Below, piece by piece: positions 1 to 7,695 of a stretch of 10,712 nt of DNA. Below the pieces are notes generated by a model. It saw nothing but the letters and a program-made list of their open reading frames with translations, made no database searches and had not been told where the DNA came from. A program made the translations under genes and the position numbers. Within the stretch, counting starts at the first letter, position 1, and each line of letters begins with the position of its first letter. This DNA comes from Alistipes sp. (GTDB taxonomy: Bacteria > Bacteroidota > Bacteroidia > Bacteroidales > Rikenellaceae), in NCBI GenBank assembly GCA_017391185.1, contig JAFOZN010000292.1:1-10712 (forward strand), written 5' to 3'.

Positions 1-204
1 GAAGGCTTGGCGGAGGTTAGATTAAATGGTAAATCTGGTTTTATAGATAAAACAGGCAAAGAGATTACCCCTTTGAAGTATGATTATGCACAGTCTTTCA
101 GCGAAGGCTTGGCGGAGGTTGAATTAAATGGTAAATATGGTTTTATAGATAAAACAGGCAACGAGGTTATTCCTTTGAAGTATGATGATGCATATTCTTT
201 CTAT
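1..204 (+). repeat. Tandem 102-bp direct repeat coding for two WG units
   Basis: Bases 1-102 and 103-204 align without gaps and differ at 13 positions by my count, about 87% identity. Both begin GAAGGCTTGGCGGAGGTT. The shared block TTTTATAGATAAAACAGGCA lies inside each unit. A third unit from 205 is recognisable only at protein level. The in-frame 102-bp period (34 codons) indicates internal duplication within the coding sequence. More copies may lie to the left of the window. Confidence 0.9.
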
Positions 205-276
205 GGAGGTAAAGCATACGTCAAATTAAACGGCGAAACTTTCTATATCGACAAAAACGGTAATCGCATTGAATAA
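1..276 (+). CDS. WG-repeat protein, C-terminal fragment (5' end outside window)
   Basis: The frame is open from base 1 to a TAA at 274-276, giving 91 residues of C-terminus; the true start lies upstream of the window. The peptide consists of WG-type beta repeats (WG_beta_rep family) about 34 residues long. Each has the core GFIDKTG followed by PLKYD and a linker with SF. Two full units (residues 1-34 and 35-68) are nearly identical. The third is degenerate (FYIDKNGNRIE) and ends the protein, as a capping repeat would. The usual Trp of the WG dipeptide is replaced by Ser or Tyr. WG-repeat proteins are common in Bacteroidota; most have no defined function, and a binding or scaffold role is only an inference. 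Codon use (AAA, GAA, TTA) is more AT-rich than in the downstream genes. A terminator follows, so this gene is probably transcribed separately from ettA. Confidence 0.85.
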   Translation, partial: EGLAEVRLNGKSGFIDKTGKEITPLKYDYAQSFSEGLAEVELNGKYGFIDKTGNEVIPLKYDDAYSFYGGKAYVKLNGETFYIDKNGNRIE

Positions 277-295
277 AATAACAAATTTGTAACTT

Positions 296-324
296 AAGTG
301 TTGGGTTTTACTCGACACTTTTTT
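296..324 (+). terminator. Intrinsic terminator of the WG-repeat gene
   Basis: AAGTGTTG (296-303) pairs with CGACACTT (313-320) in an 8-bp stem with one G-U wobble and a 9-nt loop. The stem runs into a stretch of six T at 319-324. It begins about 20 nt after the WG-repeat stop codon, and its T-run overlaps the next promoter. Confidence 0.8.
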
Positions 325-352
325 GTTGCAAGTGTAATTTTTACTACCTTTG
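322..352 (+). promoter_or_regulatory. Bacteroidota-type promoter for the ettA operon
   Basis: TTTG (322-325) and TACCTTTG (345-352) are separated by 19 nt. This matches the established Bacteroidota sigma-ABfr pattern TTTG-N19-21-TAnnTTTG. Transcription should begin near 359, giving a short A/T-rich leader of about 30 nt before the ettA ATG at 388, which has no evident Shine-Dalgarno sequence. Confidence 0.8.
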
Positions 353-387
353 TATGATTAAGCGAAAATAATATAAATATATAGTAT

Positions 388-2061
388 ATGGCAGACGAGA
401 AAATTATCTTTTCGATGGTCGGAGTCTCTAAGACCTTCACCAATCAGAAAAAAGTTTTGAACAACATCTACCTTTCATTCTTCTATGGAGCTAAGATCGG
501 TATCATCGGTCTGAATGGTTCGGGTAAATCTACACTGATGAAGATCATCGCAGGTATCGACAAGAATTATCAGGGCGAGGTGGTATTTGCACCTGGTTAC
601 TCAGTGGGTTATCTGGAGCAGGAGCCAAAGCTCGATGATTCGAAGACCGTCAAGGAGGTTGTCGAGGAGGGATGCGCTTCGACCGTGGCACTCTTGAAGG
701 AGTACGAGGATATCAACATGAAGCTCTGTGAGCCAATGTCCGATGATGAGATGAATCGTCTCATCGAGCGTCAGGGCGAACTTTATGAGCAGATCGACCA
801 TGTAAATGGTTGGGAGTTGGATAGCGTCTTGGAGCGTGCTATGGATGCCTTGCGTTGTCCCGATCCCGATCAGAGTGTGAAGGTGTTGTCGGGAGGTGAG
901 CGCCGCCGTGTGGCTCTGTGTCGTCTGTTGTTGCAGCAGCCTGATGTGCTGTTGTTGGATGAGCCCACCAACCACCTCGATGCTGAGTCTATCGACTGGT
1001 TGGAGCAGCACTTGCAGCAGTATAAGGGTACTGTTATTGCAGTTACCCACGACCGCTACTTCTTGGATAACGTAGCAGGCTGGATTTTGGAGCTTGACCG
1101 TGGCGAGGGTATTCCTTGGAAGGGTAACTACTCTGGCTGGTTGGATCAGAAGACCAAGCGTTTGGCTCAGGAGGAGAAGCAGGAGTCTAAACGCCGCAAG
1201 ACTCTGGAGCGCGAGTTGGAGTGGGTGCGTATGTCACCATCTGGTCGCCGTGCTAAGAGCAAGGCTCGTTTGTCAGCATACGATAAGATGATGAACGAGG
1301 ATGTTAAGCAGAAGGAGGAGAAGCTTGAGATCTTCATCCCTAACGGACCTCGTTTGGGCGATGTTGTGATTGAGGCTCAGGACGTAAAGAAAGTCTTTGG
1401 CGATCGTATTCTCTACGAGGGTTTGAATTTCTCATTGCCACCAGCAGGTATCGTGGGTGTTATCGGTGCCAATGGTACAGGTAAGACTACCCTATTCCGT
1501 ATGATAATGGGCTTGGAGGAGCCTACCGAAGGTAGCTTCAAGGTTGGTCAGACAGTTAAGCTTGCATATGTTGATCAGCAACATAAATCTATCGACCCAG
1601 AGAAGAGCGTATATGAGGTTATCTCTCAGAATAGCGATTTGATTACGCTTGGCAACCGTCAGATCCCATCTCGCGCCTATGTTGCTCGCTTCAACTTCAG
1701 CGGAGCCGATCAGGAGAAGAAGTGTGGTATGTTGTCGGGTGGTGAGCGTAACCGCTTGCACTTGGCGTTGGCGCTCAAGGAGGAGGGTAACGTGCTCCTC
1801 TTGGATGAGCCTACCAACGATATCGATGTAAACACATTGCGTGCTTTGGAGGAGGGTTTGGAGAACTTCGCAGGTTGTGCTGTAGTTATCTCGCACGACC
1901 GTTGGTTCTTGGATCGTATTGCTACACATATCCTTTCGTTCGAGGGCGACTCTAAGGTTGTCTTCTACGAGGGTTCATACTCTGAGTATGAGGAGTGGAA
2001 GAAGTCTCAGGGCGAAGATACCACCCCTAAGCGTGTGAAGTATAAGAAATTGATAGAGTAA
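388..2061 (+). CDS. ettA: Energy-dependent translational throttle protein EttA (ABC-F ATPase)
   Basis: A 557-residue ABC-F protein without membrane segments, with length and motif order closely matching E. coli EttA (555 residues). ABC domain 1 has Walker A GLNGSGKST (41-49), signature LSGGE (167-171), Walker B with DEPTNHLD (191-198, catalytic Glu192) and switch THDR (220-223). The arm insertion lies at about 90-145. The charged linker (about 240-320) carries RELEWVRMSPSGRRAKSKAR (positions 275-294), typical of the P-site tRNA interaction motif. ABC domain 2 has Walker A GANGTGKTT (360-368), LSGGE (449-453), DEPTND (473-478, Glu474) and SHDR (502-505). The basic tail KRVKYKK is also EttA-like. 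In E. coli, EttA binds the ribosomal E site and gates entry into elongation according to the ADP/ATP ratio; the same role is inferred here. It is the first gene after the promoter at 322-352. Confidence 0.95.
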   Translation: MADEKIIFSMVGVSKTFTNQKKVLNNIYLSFFYGAKIGIIGLNGSGKSTLMKIIAGIDKNYQGEVVFAPGYSVGYLEQEPKLDDSKTVKEVVEEGCASTVALLKEYEDINMKLCEPMSDDEMNRLIERQGELYEQIDHVNGWELDSVLERAMDALRCPDPDQSVKVLSGGERRRVALCRLLLQQPDVLLLDEPTNHLDAESIDWLEQHLQQYKGTVIAVTHDRYFLDNVAGWILELDRGEGIPWKGNYSGWLDQKTKRLAQEEKQESKRRKTLERELEWVRMSPSGRRAKSKARLSAYDKMMNEDVKQKEEKLEIFIPNGPRLGDVVIEAQDVKKVFGDRILYEGLNFSLPPAGIVGVIGANGTGKTTLFRMIMGLEEPTEGSFKVGQTVKLAYVDQQHKSIDPEKSVYEVISQNSDLITLGNRQIPSRAYVARFNFSGADQEKKCGMLSGGERNRLHLALALKEEGNVLLLDEPTNDIDVNTLRALEEGLENFAGCAVVISHDRWFLDRIATHILSFEGDSKVVFYEGSYSEYEEWKKSQGEDTTPKRVKYKKLIE

Positions 2062-2072
2062 CTTTAGTGACT

Positions 2073-3278
2073 ATGAAGATTCGGAATCTGCTTTATATTT
2101 TAGCTTCCGTTTTTACGTTATTGACCTTTATTTCGGCTGAGGCCTGTACCTCTGCCGTGATATCTGGTCGTGCCACAAAGTCAGGACGCCCATTGTTGTG
2201 GAAACATCGTGACACGAGTGCAGAGTGGAATCATATCGAGCATATGCAAGGCAAACGTTTTGCTTTTAGCGGCTTGGTTAACTCCACCGACCCTGAGCGA
2301 AAGGAGGTGTGGGCTGGTGCTAATGAGTGCGGCTTTGCTATCATGAACACAGCCTCATATAATATGAAGCCAGACTCATTGAAATATCTTCCAGAACGCG
2401 AGGGCGAGATTATGAAACAAGTCCTCGGAGAGTGTGCTACGGTGGCAGAATTTGAGGAGTTCTTGAAGAATATGCCTCAGCCTCGTGCATTAGAGACCAA
2501 CTTCGGTGTTATTGATGCTGAGGGCGGTGCGGCATATTTTGAGGTATGGGATTATGGTTACACAAAGTATGACGCCAACGATACCGCAAACTACCCTAAC
2601 GGTTATATCATCCGTTCTAACTATTCTTTCTCGGGGCGTCAGGACGAAGGTATGGGCTATATCCGCTATCAAAGTGCCGAGTATCTGTTCCATAATGCGT
2701 ATGCCAAAGGTGATCTTACTCCAGAATGGATCTTCTCATCTGCTTCACGTTCGTTTTACCACGCAGTTTTTGGCGAAGATGTGTTGAAAAGTTCTACTAA
2801 TGGCTGGATTGTAGATCAGGATCTCATATCGCGTAACTCTTCGAGTGCATCTATCGTTGTAGAGGGTGTTCGCAAGGGCGATAATCCTGATGCTACTACC
2901 ATCTGGAGTGTTGTAGGTTACCCTCCATGTAGCTATGCTGTGGCTTCGTGGGTTAAGGCGAAGGATAATATCGCAGCAGTAATTACCGCCTCAGAAGAGG
3001 GCTTTTCACCCGTTAATCGTCTGGCGAATGCTCTAAAGTGTGAAGTTTTTCCTATTGAGAGAGGAAATGGAAAACGTTATATGCGTACAAGTGTTGTATC
3101 TCGCGCTATCGAAGCCCTACGTCCATACGAGAAGTCTTCGATCAACGCCGCCTCTAAGGTGCGTGATCGTATAGCCAAAGAGGGATTTAAGATCGAATAT
3201 GTGAACGAGTATAACGAATTTATCCAAACATCGGCACCAAATCCAGATGAGATTATATCTCTCGCTGTTGATAAGTAA
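2073..3278 (+). CDS. Secreted C45-family (AAT-like) Ntn hydrolase / acyltransferase
   Basis: A 401-residue protein of the acyl-CoA:6-aminopenicillanic acid acyltransferase/linear amide hydrolase type, often annotated in Bacteroidota as carcinine hydrolase or isopenicillin-N acyltransferase family. I chose the ATG at 2073; a GTG two codons upstream (2067) would add only two residues. A basic N-terminus (MKIRN) and hydrophobic core (6-20) form a signal peptide ending ISAEA, followed immediately by Cys25, the expected N-terminal nucleophile. LLWKHRDT (41-48) and IIRSNYSFSG (179-188, Arg181 and Asn183) match conserved active-site segments of the fold. The protein is predicted periplasmic and acts on amide bonds, but the substrate cannot be read from the sequence. 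The gene begins 11 nt after ettA stops, so co-transcription is likely. A bile-salt or penicillin substrate is possible by fold only and is not supported here. Confidence 0.8.
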   Translation: MKIRNLLYILASVFTLLTFISAEACTSAVISGRATKSGRPLLWKHRDTSAEWNHIEHMQGKRFAFSGLVNSTDPERKEVWAGANECGFAIMNTASYNMKPDSLKYLPEREGEIMKQVLGECATVAEFEEFLKNMPQPRALETNFGVIDAEGGAAYFEVWDYGYTKYDANDTANYPNGYIIRSNYSFSGRQDEGMGYIRYQSAEYLFHNAYAKGDLTPEWIFSSASRSFYHAVFGEDVLKSSTNGWIVDQDLISRNSSSASIVVEGVRKGDNPDATTIWSVVGYPPCSYAVASWVKAKDNIAAVITASEEGFSPVNRLANALKCEVFPIERGNGKRYMRTSVVSRAIEALRPYEKSSINAASKVRDRIAKEGFKIEYVNEYNEFIQTSAPNPDEIISLAVDK

Positions 3279-3309
3279 TTAATAAGAAATAAGTAATACA
3301 AAATAAAAC

Positions 3310-4653
3310 ATGGCACAGAAACCATCAATTCCAAAGGGTACGCGTGACTTCTCGCCAGCCGAGATGATGCGCCGTACATATATTTTCGAGACCATCAAGA
3401 GCGTATTCCGCACCTATGGTTTCGCTCCGCTTGAGACTCCATCGATGGAGAATCTCTCTACTCTGCTGGGTAAATATGGCGATGAGGGCGATAAGCTCCT
3501 CTTCAAGATCCTTAATTCGGGTGATTACGCAGCAGGCTTAAGCGAGGATGAGATGCGAAACGCATCGAAGATTTGCGAAAAGGGTTTGCGTTACGACCTC
3601 ACAGTTCCATTTGCACGCTATGTCGTGCAACATCAGAGTGAGATTGCTTTCCCATTCAAGCGTTATCAGGTACAGCCTGTCTGGCGTGCCGATCGTCCTC
3701 AGAAGGGCCGCTATCGCGAGTTCTACCAGTGTGATGTCGATGTTATCGGCTCTCGCTCGCTTCTCAACGAGGTGGAGTTGATACAAATTGTAGAGCGAGT
3801 ATTCAAGCGTCTGAAGATCAACGTTACGCTTAAGATGAACAACCGTAAGATTCTCTTCGGTATTGCCGAGTCTATCGGTCATGCTGATAAGATGATGGAT
3901 ATTACGGTTGCTATCGACAAGTTGGAGAAGATCGGTATCGACAATGTTAAGGCAGAGCTTATGGAGCGTGGCTTGGAGCAGGAGGCTATCGATAAGCTTC
4001 AACCAATACTTGAGCTTAGTGGTTCTAATAGTGAGAAACTAAGCAAGTTGCGTGATGTTATCGGCAGCTCAGAAACAGGTGTTAAGGGTATCGAGGAGAT
4101 GACCGAGATATTCTCTTACGCCGAGAGTTTAGGCGTAGATTTGCCTATCGAGTTGGATCTCTCGTTGGCTCGTGGCTTGAACTACTATACAGGTGCAATC
4201 TTCGAGGTGAAGGCTATGGATTATGCTATCGGCTCGATCTGTGGTGGTGGTCGTTATGATGACTTGACAGGTATCTTCGGCTTGCCAAATACTTCAGGTG
4301 TGGGTATCTCATTCGGTGCTGATCGCATCTACGATGTTATGGTTGGTTTGGAGCTCTTCCCTGAGGAGGTTAACTTCACTACCAAAGTATTGTTCGTAAA
4401 TCTTGGAGCTGAGGAGCAGTTGGCTTCGCTCAACATTATCAAGGGGTTACGTGATGCGGGCATTGCGGCAGAGATCTATCCAGAGTCGGCTAAGATGAAG
4501 AAGCAGATGGAGTATGCCAACCGCCGTATGATCCCTTATGTAGTAATCATCGGCAGTAACGAACTTCAGGAGCGTAAGGCTACCGTTAAGAATATGCGCA
4601 CGGGCGAGCAGTGTGGCGTAGATTTTGACGCTGTCGTAGAGTATTTGAAGTAA
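3310..4653 (+). CDS. hisS: Histidyl-tRNA synthetase
   Basis: A 447-residue class II aminoacyl-tRNA synthetase that charges tRNA-His in the cytoplasm. [10 protein letters not shown] (10-19) opens the catalytic domain. Motif 2 is seen in [20 protein letters not shown] (121-140), with the ATP-contacting Arg126. The histidine-specific segments are [15 protein letters not shown] (286-300) and [14 protein letters not shown] (311-324). Motif 3 is [14 protein letters not shown] (330-343). The anticodon-binding domain occupies about 355-447. The HisRS loop reads RGLNYYT; Asn in place of the Asp of E. coli is, as I recall, usual in Bacteroidota. Length is close to the bacterial norm (about 425-460). 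It lies 31 nt after the C45 gene, with an A/T-rich leader and no visible promoter of its own, and 6 nt before the S41 protease gene. Confidence 0.97.
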   Translation: MAQKPSIPKGTRDFSPAEMMRRTYIFETIKSVFRTYGFAPLETPSMENLSTLLGKYGDEGDKLLFKILNSGDYAAGLSEDEMRNASKICEKGLRYDLTVPFARYVVQHQSEIAFPFKRYQVQPVWRADRPQKGRYREFYQCDVDVIGSRSLLNEVELIQIVERVFKRLKINVTLKMNNRKILFGIAESIGHADKMMDITVAIDKLEKIGIDNVKAELMERGLEQEAIDKLQPILELSGSNSEKLSKLRDVIGSSETGVKGIEEMTEIFSYAESLGVDLPIELDLSLARGLNYYTGAIFEVKAMDYAIGSICGGGRYDDLTGIFGLPNTSGVGISFGADRIYDVMVGLELFPEEVNFTTKVLFVNLGAEEQLASLNIIKGLRDAGIAAEIYPESAKMKKQMEYANRRMIPYVVIIGSNELQERKATVKNMRTGEQCGVDFDAVVEYLK

Positions 4654-4659
4654 AAGAGT

Positions 4660-6252
4660 ATGAAGCGAGTTGTATTTTCTCTATTTCTGATTTTTGCTTG
4701 CGTGCTTCCATCTTTAGCGGTAGCACAGACGCAACGCGCTCAGGAGAGAGAGATTATGCAACTCCAAAAACTCAATCGCTTCTATCGCTATCTCAACGCC
4801 ACCTATGTCGATACGCTGCAAGTAGAATCTTTGGTTGAGACAGCTATCAAGAGTATGCTCTCGGAGCTGGATCCTCACTCTACATACCTCGACAAGGATG
4901 AGATGAAGGCTCAGGCAGAGTCTGTTGATGGTTCATTCAGCGGTGTGGGTGTGGAGTATAACATTCTCAACGATACATTGATGATAGTAGGTACGGTGGC
5001 TAATGGCCCTGCCGAAAAGGTGGGAGTTATGGCCAATGACCGCATCGTAGAGATTGACGGCAAGAGTGTTGTGGGGATCAAGCGTAGCGAAGTCCCATCC
5101 AAGTTGCGTGGCGAAAAGGGCTCACAAGTAGAGATTGCAGTTGTTAGACGAGGAGTGGATCAGCTACTGAGATTTAACATCACTCGCGACAAAATCCCTA
5201 TCGAGACTATTGATGCAGCTTTTCTGGCAGCTCCAGGCATAGGATACGTCAAGGTTAATCGCTTCGGGCGTACTACGATGAGTGAATTTCGCAGTGCAGT
5301 AGAGTCTTTGGGTGAGATTGAGGCCCTGATACTTGATTTGAGCAGCAACGGTGGAGGTCTGTTTGATCAATCCATCGAGATGGCTGGCTATTTTCTGCCA
5401 AAAGAGAGCCTTGTTGTCTCAAATGAGGGACGCATGATTGAGCCTCGATACTATCGTACCAAGGAGGAGGGCGTTTTCAAAGGCCATGTAGCGGTGATTG
5501 TTAATAGCTCTTCTGCCTCAGCGAGTGAGATTGTTGCGGGAGCATTGCAAGATTGGGATCGTGCTATTGTAGTAGGGCAAAATAGTTTTGGTAAGGGGTT
5601 GGTACAACAACAAGTACCTCTGGGTGATGGATCTGCTGTGAGGATAACTGTTGCCCGTTATCATACTCCTACAGGCAGAGCTATTCAACGTCCTTATGAA
5701 CAAGGACATAGAGAGGAGTATTACAAGAACCGCTATAAGTCAGTAGATTCGCTCGCTGTGGATTCTGTCAAGGATTTACGACCAAAATATAAGACTTTGC
5801 TTCGAGGTAGAGAGGTCCTTGGTGGCGGAGGAATCACACCTGATGTAGTGGTTAAGGTAGATACAACTCAGGTGAGCGATTATATGGTTAAAATTGTAGC
5901 TCAGGGCGTATATAGCGACTTTATATTGGAGTATATGGATCGTGAGCGCGAGAAACTTGAGAAGCGATACCCTACTTTCGAGAAGTTTGAGAAGGAGTTT
6001 GAGCTGGATGATAAGGCGATGGCACGCTTGGTAGAACTTTGTACTGCCAAAGGTATTGAGTATGACCAGGAGGGGTATCTTAAATCTAAGGATTTGATCA
6101 AAGATCAACTCTCAGCTATGGTTGCACAACGGTTATTCTCCACTTCTGAGTTTTATCGTTGGATGAATCCTCGCCAAAACGAGAGCTATCAAAAGGCCCT
6201 ATACCTATTGCAAAATTGGGATAACGAAGCGAAAAAGTATATAGAACCATAG
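4660..6252 (+). CDS. Exported S41/CtpA-type C-terminal processing protease
   Basis: A 530-residue serine protease of family S41. The signal peptide spans about 1-22 (MKRVVFSLFLIF core, then AVA before Gln23), so it is predicted periplasmic. A PDZ domain occupies about 90-165 (FSGVGVEY, ANGPAEKVGVMANDRIVEIDG), used in related proteases to hold unstructured C-termini. In the catalytic core, LDLSSNGGGLFDQ (225-237) is the conserved turn, SSASASEI (284-291) places nucleophile Ser287, and SFGKGLVQQ (309-317) places general base Lys312. The 25-residue Ser-Lys spacing and Asp298 match E. coli Prc (S430, D441, K455). A charged, probably helical tail follows (about 405-530). Such enzymes trim or degrade envelope proteins; the targets here are unknown. 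It starts 6 nt after hisS, so it is probably translated from the same message. Confidence 0.93.
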   Translation: MKRVVFSLFLIFACVLPSLAVAQTQRAQEREIMQLQKLNRFYRYLNATYVDTLQVESLVETAIKSMLSELDPHSTYLDKDEMKAQAESVDGSFSGVGVEYNILNDTLMIVGTVANGPAEKVGVMANDRIVEIDGKSVVGIKRSEVPSKLRGEKGSQVEIAVVRRGVDQLLRFNITRDKIPIETIDAAFLAAPGIGYVKVNRFGRTTMSEFRSAVESLGEIEALILDLSSNGGGLFDQSIEMAGYFLPKESLVVSNEGRMIEPRYYRTKEEGVFKGHVAVIVNSSSASASEIVAGALQDWDRAIVVGQNSFGKGLVQQQVPLGDGSAVRITVARYHTPTGRAIQRPYEQGHREEYYKNRYKSVDSLAVDSVKDLRPKYKTLLRGREVLGGGGITPDVVVKVDTTQVSDYMVKIVAQGVYSDFILEYMDREREKLEKRYPTFEKFEKEFELDDKAMARLVELCTAKGIEYDQEGYLKSKDLIKDQLSAMVAQRLFSTSEFYRWMNPRQNESYQKALYLLQNWDNEAKKYIEP

Positions 6253-6328
6253 GATGTTTACCCACTGCCAATGAGTAACTCCGAATGGACGAAATAAATT
6301 AAGAAACTTTTAGAAAAATAACCTAATT

Positions 6329-6616
6329 ATGTCATTTACAGAGACTGATTTCGAGAATCGCACAAACGATGGCTTTGGTGATTCTGTATTTACGAAAATG
6401 ATTAAGGCAGGTCATCGTACCTATTTTATCGATGTTAAGACTACTCGCTCGGAGGATTATTTTATGACTATCACCGAGTTGCGCAAAAAGATTTTGCCTA
6501 ATGGCGATACTATCAATGAGCGCAACAAAGTCTTTGTCTTTCAGGAGGATATCGAAAAGTTTACCGAAGGTCTGTCGTCTGTGGTTGAATATATGAAGCA
6601 ACACACCGCAAAATAA
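6329..6616 (+). CDS. PUR-alpha-like DUF3276 nucleic-acid-binding protein
   Basis: A 95-residue protein matching the bacterial PUR domain family (DUF3276, PurA ssDNA- and RNA-binding type). The PUR pattern is visible in KAGHRTYFIDVKTTRSEDYF (26-45), then MTITELRKK (46-54), and an acidic-basic C-terminal helix with VFVFQEDIEKFTEGLSSVVEYM (68-89). Single PUR-repeat proteins of this size dimerise and bind single-stranded nucleic acids; Borrelia BpuR is the best-studied example. In Bacteroidota the physiological role is largely undefined. It has no signal peptide, so it is cytoplasmic. The gene follows S41 by 76 nt, with no convincing promoter or terminator between them, and precedes mnmA by 17 nt, so co-expression with mnmA is likely. 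Nucleic-acid binding rests on family membership. Confidence 0.85.
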   Translation: MSFTETDFENRTNDGFGDSVFTKMIKAGHRTYFIDVKTTRSEDYFMTITELRKKILPNGDTINERNKVFVFQEDIEKFTEGLSSVVEYMKQHTAK

Positions 6617-6623
6617 TACGACC

Positions 6624-6636
6624 AGAGGTAAAGATG
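6624..6636 (+). promoter_or_regulatory. Shine-Dalgarno-like site setting the mnmA start
   Basis: AGAGG at 6624-6628 stands 5 nt before the ATG at 6634. A recognisable purine-rich ribosome binding site is less usual in this group, where the other genes in the window have A-rich leaders. It supports the ATG at 6634 as the mnmA start. Confidence 0.5.
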
Positions 6637-7656
6637 CCAAAGCAGAAGGTAATACTTGGTTTTAGTGGGGGAATAGATAGTGTAACGGCGGCTCATTCAT
6701 TGCGTGAGGAGGGTTATCAGGTGATAGCTTTGACTTTAGATACAATGGGTGATGAGCTGATGCTTGCACGCGCAAGAGAGTCTGCTCAAAAGATTGGTAT
6801 TGAACATATTGTACTCGATGTCAGGGAGAGTTTTCGAGAGAGAATTATTGAGTATTTTATCCAAAGCTACTCTCTGGGGCGTACTCCTGCTCCATGTACC
6901 ATGTGTAATCCTTTGGTTAAGTGGCACTATCTTGAGCAATACGCCGACAGGGTTGGTGCCGAGAAGATTGCTACGGGACACTATTTCAATATCGAGCAGA
7001 TCGAAGATAAGTTTTATGTCTCCAAAGCGGATGATCTCTCCAAAGATCAATCCTACTATTTGTGGGGGCTCTCGCAAGGTATTCTCAGTCGCGCCATCAC
7101 ACCTATGGGGCACCGCTTCAAGGAGGAGGTAAAGCGAGATTTCTCAAACAAGAAAGAGAGTATGGGTATCTGCTTTTTGGCTGGAGAGTCATATCGTGAT
7201 TATCTTATGCGCCACTCTCCGCAAGTAGTCAAGACGGGAGAGATTGTGACCAAAACGGGAGAGGTTGTGGGACGGCACGATGGTGTGGCATTTTATACCA
7301 TCGGACAAAAGCGAGGTTTGGATACTACGTTGCAAAATATAGCCATTATAGATATAGACGCCACGAATAACCGCTTGATTATCGGAAATAACGAGGATTT
7401 ATATCATTCGATACTTGAAGTAAAAGCCTGCAATATTGTCAACCCCCAAGAGTTCCTTTCATCTGCTGATATCCGTGTTGTAGTACGCGGTATAGGGCGT
7501 AACCCCGAAGGGTATATTTCTCGCGTAGAGGAGATTGATGACGGATATAGGATTCATCTCGAAAATCCCGCATGGGCTCCTGCCATTGGGCAGCCTGTGG
7601 TGTTTTATCGAGATAAGAGAGTCATAGGTGGTGGAGTGTTGGAGAAATTTATGTAA
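6634..7656 (+). CDS. mnmA: tRNA-specific 2-thiouridylase MnmA, CxxC/C type
   Basis: A 340-residue enzyme that thiolates wobble uridine 34 in tRNAs for Lys, Glu and Gln. The N-terminal PP-loop ATPase motif is SGGIDS (11-16). GRTPAPCTMCNPLVKW (82-97) contains Cys88 and Cys91; ATGHY (113-117) and SKDQSYYLWGLSQ (136-148) are further family motifs. SMGIC (176-180) carries the second catalytic cysteine, Cys180. The C-terminal part (about 210-340) is the tRNA-binding and beta-barrel region, ending GGGVLEKFM. E. coli MnmA has Asp99-x-x-Cys102 plus Cys199. The Cys-x-x-Cys plus Cys set here resembles enzymes proposed or shown to hold an Fe-S cluster; cluster binding is an inference. It is shorter than E. 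coli MnmA (368). Bacteroidota often carry several mnmA paralogues, so the exact copy is uncertain. It follows the PUR gene by 17 nt. Confidence 0.92.
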   Translation: MPKQKVILGFSGGIDSVTAAHSLREEGYQVIALTLDTMGDELMLARARESAQKIGIEHIVLDVRESFRERIIEYFIQSYSLGRTPAPCTMCNPLVKWHYLEQYADRVGAEKIATGHYFNIEQIEDKFYVSKADDLSKDQSYYLWGLSQGILSRAITPMGHRFKEEVKRDFSNKKESMGICFLAGESYRDYLMRHSPQVVKTGEIVTKTGEVVGRHDGVAFYTIGQKRGLDTTLQNIAIIDIDATNNRLIIGNNEDLYHSILEVKACNIVNPQEFLSSADIRVVVRGIGRNPEGYISRVEEIDDGYRIHLENPAWAPAIGQPVVFYRDKRVIGGGVLEKFM

Positions 7657-7695
7657 AATTAATTTTGAGAAGCCAACCCCTATGATGAAAAGTTG

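Noticed and set aside
601..1050. Long antisense open frame (149 codons) inside ettA, with a similar one at 1492-1929
   Set aside because: Both lie opposite the paralogous signature/Walker B regions of the two ABC domains and arise from the codon bias of the sense gene. The translations show no domain, and no promoter is visible.
2067..2072. GTG at 2067 as start of the C45 gene
   Set aside because: The ATG two codons later gives a normal signal-peptide start with basic residues. The GTG adds only Met-Thr and has no better ribosome binding site.
2136..2147. Lipobox ending at Cys25 of the C45 protein
   Set aside because: The residues before the cysteine are Ala-Glu-Ala. A lipobox wants Leu/Val/Ile-like at -3 and a small uncharged residue at -2, while signal peptidase I tolerates AEA well.
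3538..4002. Antisense open frame of 154 codons within hisS
   Set aside because: The sense strand encodes unmistakable HisRS motifs throughout, and the antisense translation is low-complexity with no recognisable family.
6258..6278. Possible hairpin after the S41 gene (TTACCCA with TGAGTAA)
   Set aside because: The 7-bp stem has one C-A mismatch and no T-run, so it is not supported as a terminator. The downstream genes may be co-transcribed.
6764..7132. Plus-strand open frame of 122 codons and an antisense one (6736-7113) inside mnmA
   Set aside because: They overlap conserved MnmA sequence in the correct frame, and neither translation resembles a known protein.
7655..7666. Palindrome AAAATTAATTTT at the end of mnmA
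   Set aside because: It consists only of A and T, is short, and has no loop suited to a hairpin. It is expected by chance in an AT-rich gap.
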